Origin: Roseburia sp.
GTDB lineage: Bacteria > Bacillota > Clostridia > Lachnospirales > Lachnospiraceae
Direction: 5' to 3'
NCBI GenBank assembly: GCA_026168605.1
Contig: JAPFDX010000014.1
Location: forward strand, 1-64,000
Length of the DNA stretch: 64,000 nt
Shown here: positions 60,901 to 64,000 of the stretch, in pieces
How the letters are laid out: each line of letters opens with the position of its first letter
Numbering within the stretch: position 1 is the first letter of the stretch
Program-made: the position numbers and the translations under genes
The notes under the pieces: generated by a model
Database searches by the model: none
Seen by the model: only the letters and a program-made list of their open reading frames with translations
What the model was told of the DNA's origin: nothing

Positions 60901-61356
60901 ATGAGAAGAGAGAAAGCGATGGCACTGTTTGAGGAGGGATATAACTGTGCGCAGGCGGTGTTTCTTGCATTTTCGGATCTGCACGGGATGGACGAAAGGA
61001 TGGCGGCGGCGCTCAGCTCATCGTTTGGCGGCGGCATGGGCAGGCTGCGGGAGGTCTGCGGCGCGGTGTCGGGAATGTTTATGACCATAGGGATTCTTTA
61101 CGGTTATGAAGATCCGAAGGCGCGGGAGGAGAAGACGGCGCACTATGCGCGCGTGCAGGAGCTTGCCGCTGCATTTCAGCAGAAAAACGGTTCGATCATT
61201 TGCCGGGAGCTGCTGGGACTTTCCGCGGGAAAAGACGATCCGACGCCGGAGGCGCGCACAGCGGAGTACTATAAAAAGCGTCCGTGTAAGGAACTCGTGG
61301 GGGATGCGGCGGAGATCGTGGAGCGATACATAGAGGAACATCCGACAGTACGTTAG
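60901..61356 (+). CDS. C_GCAxxG_C_C family redox-type protein
   Basis: The 151-residue protein shows the cysteine pattern that names this family: GYNCAQAVFLAF, then FGGGMGRLREVCGAVSGMFM, IICRELLG and RPCKELVGDAAEI. Members are small proteins of unknown role in anaerobes with likely metal or redox function. ATG 60901 has GGGGGAA before it. The GNAT fusion gene begins 13 bp after its stop, so they are probably co-transcribed. Confidence 0.88.
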   Translation: MRREKAMALFEEGYNCAQAVFLAFSDLHGMDERMAAALSSSFGGGMGRLREVCGAVSGMFMTIGILYGYEDPKAREEKTAHYARVQELAAAFQQKNGSIICRELLGLSAGKDDPTPEARTAEYYKKRPCKELVGDAAEIVERYIEEHPTVR

Positions 61357-61369
61357 AAGGGGAGAAAGT

Positions 61370-62437
61370 ATGAATATCAGAAATACGAGGACAGAGGATC
61401 TGGAAGAGGTCATGCGCATTTATGGACGCGCGGCAGGGTACATGGCAGAGACGGGGAATCCGAACCAGTGGACGCCCGGTTATCCGCCCAGAGAGATGAT
61501 CGAGGAGGACATCCGGCGCGGCGTCAGCTATGTCATGGAGGAAAACGGGCAGATCGAGGCAGTTTTTGCTTATATCGAAGGCGTCGATCTGACCTATGGA
61601 AGAATTGAGAACGGCGCATGGCGCAGTATGGAACCTTATGCGACGGTGCACCGTCTCGCGTCCGCCGGAAGAAGGCGGGGAGTCGCAGGCGTGTGTTTTG
61701 CATGGTGCGCGAATCAGGCGGCTGCACATAGGTGCAGCAGTCTGCGGGCAGATACGCACCGGGATAACAGGGTGATGCAGCGTGTGCTTTTAAGAAACGG
61801 ATTTGTGTACTGTGGGGATATCCGTCTGGCGGACGGCTCGCCGCGACTGGCATATGAGAGGCTTCTGTGGCAGGGGCAGGGCAGCCAGGCAGGACAGTCG
61901 CAGTGGGCGCCCGGTGTGAACCAGCCACAGTGGACGCCCGGTGTGAATCAGTTACAGTGGGCGGGCAATAGGAACCAGTCGCAGCAGTCAGGCGGCAGGC
62001 AGAAGGGGGACGGCATCGCGCTTGGAGTGGCGTCGCTGGTGCTGGGGATCACCTCATTCCTTCTGTTCTGCACCTGCGTGAATGTTATCATGTCGATCAC
62101 GGCGATCATCCTTGGAATCGTCCAGATCAGCAAGAATAAAGAAAAAGCCCTTGCGATCGCAGGAATTTCGACGGGCGCAATTTCCCTGTTGATGGCAGTA
62201 TTTTTTATGTTTCTGTTTGGTGTGGGGATCTCGTCATCCGACTATTATAACAGCTACGATTCCTATGACAGCTACTACGACAGCTATTATGACAGTTATG
62301 ATTCGTATGACAGCTATTATGACGGATATGATTCATATGACAGTTATTATGACAGCTATGACTACTACGATGATTACGATTATTACGATTCGTATGATAG
62401 TTATTATGAGGAGGAGGGAGGGCAGAAGCTCTTGTAG
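61370..62437 (+). CDS. GNAT acetyltransferase / DUF4190 membrane / Tyr-Asp-Ser-rich tail fusion
   Basis: Residues ~1-165 are a GNAT domain (NIRNTRTEDLEEVMRIY, acetyl-CoA loop RLASAGRRRGVAG, and NRVMQRVLLRNGFVYCGDI). A Gln/Gly-rich linker repeats QWAPGVNQ/QWTPGVNQ (about 178-200). Residues ~213-285 match DUF4190 two-to-three-helix membrane domains. The last ~60 residues are almost only Ser, Tyr and Asp (SYDSYYDSYYDSYDS pattern), encoded by a tandemly repetitive stretch at 62240-62410. GNAT proteins acetylate amines. This fusion and tail are unusual, and I know no function for them. Confidence 0.85.
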   Translation: MNIRNTRTEDLEEVMRIYGRAAGYMAETGNPNQWTPGYPPREMIEEDIRRGVSYVMEENGQIEAVFAYIEGVDLTYGRIENGAWRSMEPYATVHRLASAGRRRGVAGVCFAWCANQAAAHRCSSLRADTHRDNRVMQRVLLRNGFVYCGDIRLADGSPRLAYERLLWQGQGSQAGQSQWAPGVNQPQWTPGVNQLQWAGNRNQSQQSGGRQKGDGIALGVASLVLGITSFLLFCTCVNVIMSITAIILGIVQISKNKEKALAIAGISTGAISLLMAVFFMFLFGVGISSSDYYNSYDSYDSYYDSYYDSYDSYDSYYDGYDSYDSYYDSYDYYDDYDYYDSYDSYYEEEGGQKLL

Positions 62438-62449
62438 GCTTCTGCTTCC
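62422..62449 (+). terminator. Weak hairpin at the end of the GNAT fusion gene
   Basis: GCAGAAGC (62422-62429) pairs with GCTTCTGC (62438-62445) around the TAG stop. It is followed by TTCCTATT only, so termination may be partial. Confidence 0.4.
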
Positions 62450-62455
62450 TATTGA

Positions 62456-63229
62456 CTATAAGATCTGAAAATGTCTGAGTGCCTTGTGGATGCCGCCGGC
62501 GTCAATGTCTGCCGTGACATAGTCGGCAGCGTCCCGGACACCTTCCGTGGCATTGCCCATGGCAACTCCGATTTGGGCAAATTTTAACATATCCATATCG
62601 TTTTCGGCGTCTCCAAATGTCATGATCTCATGTTGCCCGATCCCATAAACCTCACAAAAATATCTGATGCCGTCCACCTTTCCGCCTTTCGTGGAAATGA
62701 TGTCCGCTCCGTGTTCACACCATCTTGTGAGACGGCAGCCCTGCGGCAGATGTGGGGTCAGCAGCGTTTCCTCGCTTTTCGTGAGAAAAACGGTCGCCTG
62801 ATAGACCACTCCGTTTTCATATGTTCCGGTTTCCGGCACGGGGGTGGAGATGCTCTGCTGGGCTTTGATCACCGTATCGTTGACAAAGTTGATATAAAAT
62901 TTTTCTTCGTCTATGAGCACCATAGGGTATGTTTTTTCTCTGAACAGAGAGGCCAGTGCAGTGGTCGTTTCCGGCGAAAGGGGCGTCCCGTGCACCGGCT
63001 TTTTACCGTTGTCTAAGCAGAGCTGTCCGTTTAAGGTGACATAACCGTCAAAATGCAGGTCATTGACCGGAAGTTCCGCTAATTCCACCGGATGTCTTCC
63101 CGTAGCCATGAAAATTTTGATCCCTTTTTCGCGCAATCTGGATAAAGCGGATATGGTGTCAGCGGGAATCCTTTTTGTGGTGTGGGAGAGCAACGTGCCG
63201 TCCACGTCAAAAAATATAGCTTTTATCAT
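62456..63229 (-). CDS. Cof-type HAD-IIB family phosphatase
   Basis: The 257-residue protein has motif I IKAIFFDVDGTLLSH, motif II IFMATGRHP, a C2-type cap domain, and motifs III/IV in STKGGKVDGIRYFCE and IMTFGDAENDMDMLKFA. Such enzymes remove phosphate from sugar phosphates, flavin precursors or pyridoxal phosphate. AAGGAG precedes its ATG on the minus strand. It ends 19 bp from the convergent GNAT gene. Confidence 0.92.
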   Translation of the reverse strand: MIKAIFFDVDGTLLSHTTKRIPADTISALSRLREKGIKIFMATGRHPVELAELPVNDLHFDGYVTLNGQLCLDNGKKPVHGTPLSPETTTALASLFREKTYPMVLIDEEKFYINFVNDTVIKAQQSISTPVPETGTYENGVVYQATVFLTKSEETLLTPHLPQGCRLTRWCEHGADIISTKGGKVDGIRYFCEVYGIGQHEIMTFGDAENDMDMLKFAQIGVAMGNATEGVRDAADYVTADIDAGGIHKALRHFQIL

Positions 63230-63323
63230 ACTGACCGGGTCTCCTTTTGAAAATATCTGGTGATTTTTATTGTATACTATTTATCGGGCGTCTACAACAT
63301 TCAATGTATAAGAAATGGAGGAC

Positions 63324-63352
63324 TTGCTTATTTCCTATAAAACAGTTAATAT
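63324..63352 (+). promoter_or_regulatory. Possible promoter of the DUF1934 gene
   Basis: TTGCTT (63324-63329), 17 bp, TAATAT (63347-63352), 45 bp before ATG 63398. A second TATACT at 63273-63278 has no matching -35. Confidence 0.4.
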
Positions 63353-63397
63353 GAATAATTGTAGTAATTGGATTTCTTCGAGGTATGGAGAGTAACG

Positions 63398-63841
63398 ATG
63401 ACAAAAGAAGTACTGGTCACAATCAGCGGAATACAGTTTACAGACGAACCGGACGGAGAACCGATCGAGATGATCACCTCCGGCAGCTATTACAAAAAGA
63501 ATGGCAAGCACTATATTCTTTTTGAGGAGCTGATGGAGGGCGTAGATGAGCCGGTAAAGAATACCGTCAAGCTCGGTGAGGAAAGCTTTGACATTACAAA
63601 GCGCGGCGGCACAAGCGTTCATTTGCAGTTCGAGAAAGGCAAGGACAATCTGACCTATTACTATACACCGTATGGCAGCATACTGGTGGGAACCAAGACG
63701 AGGGGCGTGCAGATTGAGGAGACGGAGCAGAACCTTCATGTGCAGGTGGAGTATGCGCTCGAGGTCAATTACGAGCATATGGCAGACTGTAAGATCGTGA
63801 TGGATGTGAAATCAAAAAATGCAGGGGACTTTAAAATCTAA
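63398..63841 (+). CDS. DUF1934 family protein (YwiB-like)
   Basis: A 147-residue beta-barrel-like protein: KEVLVTISGIQFTDEPDGEPIEMITSGSYYKKNGKHYILFEE, then YTPYGSILVGTKTRGVQIEE and VEYALEVNYEHMADCKI, the conserved DUF1934 pattern of Firmicutes. Structure of the family is a calycin-like barrel; function is not established. GGAG precedes ATG 63398. An 18-bp terminator overlaps its stop codon. Confidence 0.92.
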   Translation: MTKEVLVTISGIQFTDEPDGEPIEMITSGSYYKKNGKHYILFEELMEGVDEPVKNTVKLGEESFDITKRGGTSVHLQFEKGKDNLTYYYTPYGSILVGTKTRGVQIEETEQNLHVQVEYALEVNYEHMADCKIVMDVKSKNAGDFKI

Positions 63842-63857
63842 AGTTCCCTGCATTTTA
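63816..63857. terminator. Terminator overlapping the DUF1934 stop codon
   Basis: AAAATGCAGGGGACTTTA pairs with TAAAGTTCCCTGCATTTT (one G-U pair in 18) around AAATC and is followed by TATGT. It can also terminate the convergent gene ending at 63865, since the left side is A-rich. Confidence 0.85.
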
Positions 63858-63864
63858 TGTAAGA

Positions 63865-64000
63865 CTATTTCTTGTTTTTCTTCTCGTTCTCAAGCGCTGC
63901 GGACGCCATTCCTGCTTTTTCTTTTAAGCGTGCACGCCAGTGCTTCTTGCCCTGCGGCTTCTCGAGAGATCCTCTGACTCCTGTTACTTTCGTGATATAA
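63865..64000 (-). CDS. 3' end of an unidentified gene, cut by window edge
   Basis: On the minus strand the frame entering from the right edge encodes about 45 residues rich in Lys, Glu and Ala (VTGVRGSLEKPQGKKHW, then ARLKEKAGMASAALENEKK) and stops at TAG, the complement of 63865-63867. It shares the terminator at 63816-63857. The segment has good coding character but is too short for me to name the family. Confidence 0.55.
   Translation of the reverse strand, partial: YITKVTGVRGSLEKPQGKKHWRARLKEKAGMASAALENEKKNKK

Noticed and set aside
62238-62412. A CRISPR-like array
   Set aside because: The repeats are in frame, degenerate, without spacers, and encode the Ser-Tyr-Asp tail.
1-64000. tRNA, rRNA, insertion sequences, CRISPR arrays, replication origin
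   Set aside because: I found no cloverleaf, ribosomal or transposase sequence and no array on either strand by reading; a tRNAscan or CRISPR search was not possible here.

Overview
The window looks like the chromosome of a Gram-positive anaerobe of the class Clostridia, most likely a Lachnospiraceae relative. This is inferred from strong AGGAGG-type ribosome-binding sites, sigma-A type promoters (TTGACA-17-TATAAT), a BlaI/BlaR1 pair, a DUF1934 protein, a crotonase of the butyrate type, and wall-anchoring LytR-CpsA-Psr chemistry. There are no rRNA, tRNA, CRISPR or transposase genes that I can see. The left ~6.6 kb and the stretch 56.3-59.3 kb are clearly richer in A+T than the rest, so the window is a mosaic.

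Region 1 to ~6.6 kb (A+T-rich): the end of a NeuD/PglD-like sugar O-acyltransferase, a CBS-domain/DegT aminotransferase fusion, an MBOAT acyltransferase with its DHHW partner, and a dGTPase with its own promoter. Region 6.8-34.1 kb (G+C-richer) is a large surface-glycan locus. It holds a Gfo/Idh oxidoreductase and a second DegT aminotransferase, three putative fucosyltransferases, a second MBOAT/SGNH pair, a PglK-like ABC flippase, a TagA/WecG-type transferase, three of the locus's four acyltransferase-3 membrane enzymes in the 14.7-21.4 kb stretch and a fourth at 31 kb, an AraC regulator, the GDP-mannose/GDP-fucose genes (gmd, fcl, manC), an ATP-grasp ligase with a fold-III decarboxylase, a GtrA/GtrB/GtrII-like side-chain cassette, and a BlaI/BlaR1-like regulator pair.

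Region 34.2-47.3 kb: an MBL-fold hydrolase, two tandem-domain GT2 proteins separated by a 67-residue zinc-ribbon protein, further GT2 enzymes, a WcaJ-like initiating sugar-phosphate transferase, an LCP wall ligase and a polytopic GT-C-like protein. Together the genes suggest a lipid-linked, fucose-containing and heavily acylated glycopolymer started by the WcaJ-like enzyme, flipped by the ABC protein, decorated outside by Gtr and acyltransferases and attached to the wall by LCP. No recognisable Wzy polymerase or Wzx flippase is in view. Region 47.4-53.7 kb is mainly housekeeping: HtrA protease, proC, a GH13 glucosidase, crt and mutY. Region 54.1-56.3 kb returns to glycan genes (UDP-galactopyranose mutase, GT2). 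Region 56.3-59.3 kb is an A+T-rich accessory patch with a YefM/ParE toxin-antitoxin pair and four small unknown genes. Region 59.3-64 kb has pncB, a redox-type C_GCAxxG_C_C protein, an odd GNAT/DUF4190/Tyr-Asp-Ser-rich fusion, a Cof-type HAD phosphatase, DUF1934 and the end of an unknown gene.

The strongest unexplained structure is a pair of ~300 bp near-palindromic elements (35203-35502 and 51205-51501) in opposite orientation. They share an identical 54 bp core, while parts of their arms differ between copies yet still pair within each copy.
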